A DNA stretch of 64,000 bases, from positions 744,001 through 808,000 of the forward strand of contig NZ_JABEYA020000001.1 in NCBI RefSeq assembly GCF_013074385.2, written 5' to 3'. The translations under genes and the position numbers were made by a program. The notes beneath the pieces are model-generated. The model made no database searches and was not told where the DNA came from. It saw only the letters and a list, made by a program, of their open reading frames with translations. Of this stretch, positions 63,935 to 64,000 are shown piece after piece; the stretch's first letter is position 1, and the number at the start of each line of letters is the position of its first letter. The stretch is from Vibrio ostreicida (lineage in GTDB: Bacteria; Pseudomonadota; Gammaproteobacteria; Enterobacterales; Vibrionaceae).

Positions 63935-64000
63935 TAGCGGCCTCCCCCTTTGAGTAATTTTTCGAGCAATAAACCGAGAACGACAATGACAATGAAGGTC
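63934..64000 (-). CDS. lrgA: LrgA family protein, C-terminal end only
   Basis: Partial at the window edge: only about 22 codons (TFIVIVVLGLLLEKLLKGGGR and stop) are seen. The hydrophobic tail and its overlap with lrgB (TAATG) fit LrgA/YohJ, the usual partner. Name rests mainly on its neighbour. Confidence 0.65.
   Translation of the reverse strand, partial: TFIVIVVLGLLLEKLLKGGGR

Overview
This window is ordinary chromosomal DNA of a gammaproteobacterium, almost certainly a Vibrionaceae and most likely Vibrio. QueD, SdaA, PabB, RimJ, Cdd and TyrR read at enteric/Vibrio-level similarity. Families typical of Vibrio are present (DUF2947, DUF2982, DUF3334, DUF3581, a RelV-type alarmone synthetase). 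Gene density is high and intrinsic terminators are frequent. I see no rRNA, tRNA, CRISPR array, insertion sequence, integrase or prophage block. The ends cut through a gene cluster (lrgA is partial at the right edge). This is an expert reading of sequence without database searches, so family names rest on recognised motifs and remembered homologues.

Layout. 1-8 kb: a chemoreceptor with a periplasmic haem-c motif, queD, an aromatic amino-acid permease, and the serine catabolism pair sdaC-sdaA with the decayed tail of a second sdaC paralogue between them. 7.5-16.5 kb: nudL, pabB, class I fumarase, ycjX-ycjF, tyrR, rimJ. 16.5-19 kb: DUF2947, a stand-alone BLUF photoreceptor, a GTP cyclohydrolase II. 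18.9-24 kb: a Fur-box-preceded set of exported proteins (imelysin, di-haem DUF1111 oxidoreductase, imelysin-like lipoprotein, DUF1513), probably a periplasmic iron system. 24-28 kb: L,D-transpeptidase, YcbK and YcbL homologues, DUF2982, a small basic winged-helix-like protein. 28.6-33.9 kb: a complete DctPQM-type TRAP transporter followed by a Cache-sensor histidine kinase and a LuxR-type regulator. 33.9-39.9 kb: DOPA-dioxygenase-like protein, Dps, PilZ-like protein, lipocalin, YaiL, two acetyltransferases and several small unknowns, including an unlisted 38-codon gene with a strong ribosome binding site.

40.4-44.3 kb: a tight hpd-hmgA-fahA-maiA operon for tyrosine breakdown through homogentisate, with two TyrR-box-like sites in front; tyrR itself is in the same window and has a TyrR-like box just before its start. 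44.3-51.8 kb: a membrane Sel1/J-domain protein, DUF2786, a DUF3334 protein carrying the full CheC/CheX phosphatase signature, a YdiJ-type D-2-hydroxyacid dehydrogenase, DUF3581. 51.9-58.3 kb: the hutC-I-G-U-H histidine utilisation operon on the minus strand with two palindromic HutC operator candidates. 58.4-64 kb: an Spo0M-like arrestin-fold protein, a DUF3187 outer-membrane protein, relV (which appears to be made with a Sec signal peptide), a thiopurine methyltransferase, cdd and lrgAB.

Common themes are amino-acid catabolism (serine, tyrosine, histidine), which feeds fumarate, pyruvate and glutamate into central metabolism with fumarase alongside, and periplasmic or envelope functions. The most thought-provoking items are the haem chemoreceptor, the Fur-linked imelysin/di-haem set, the CheX-like signature in DUF3334, the signal peptide on the alarmone synthetase, and the 38-aa gene.
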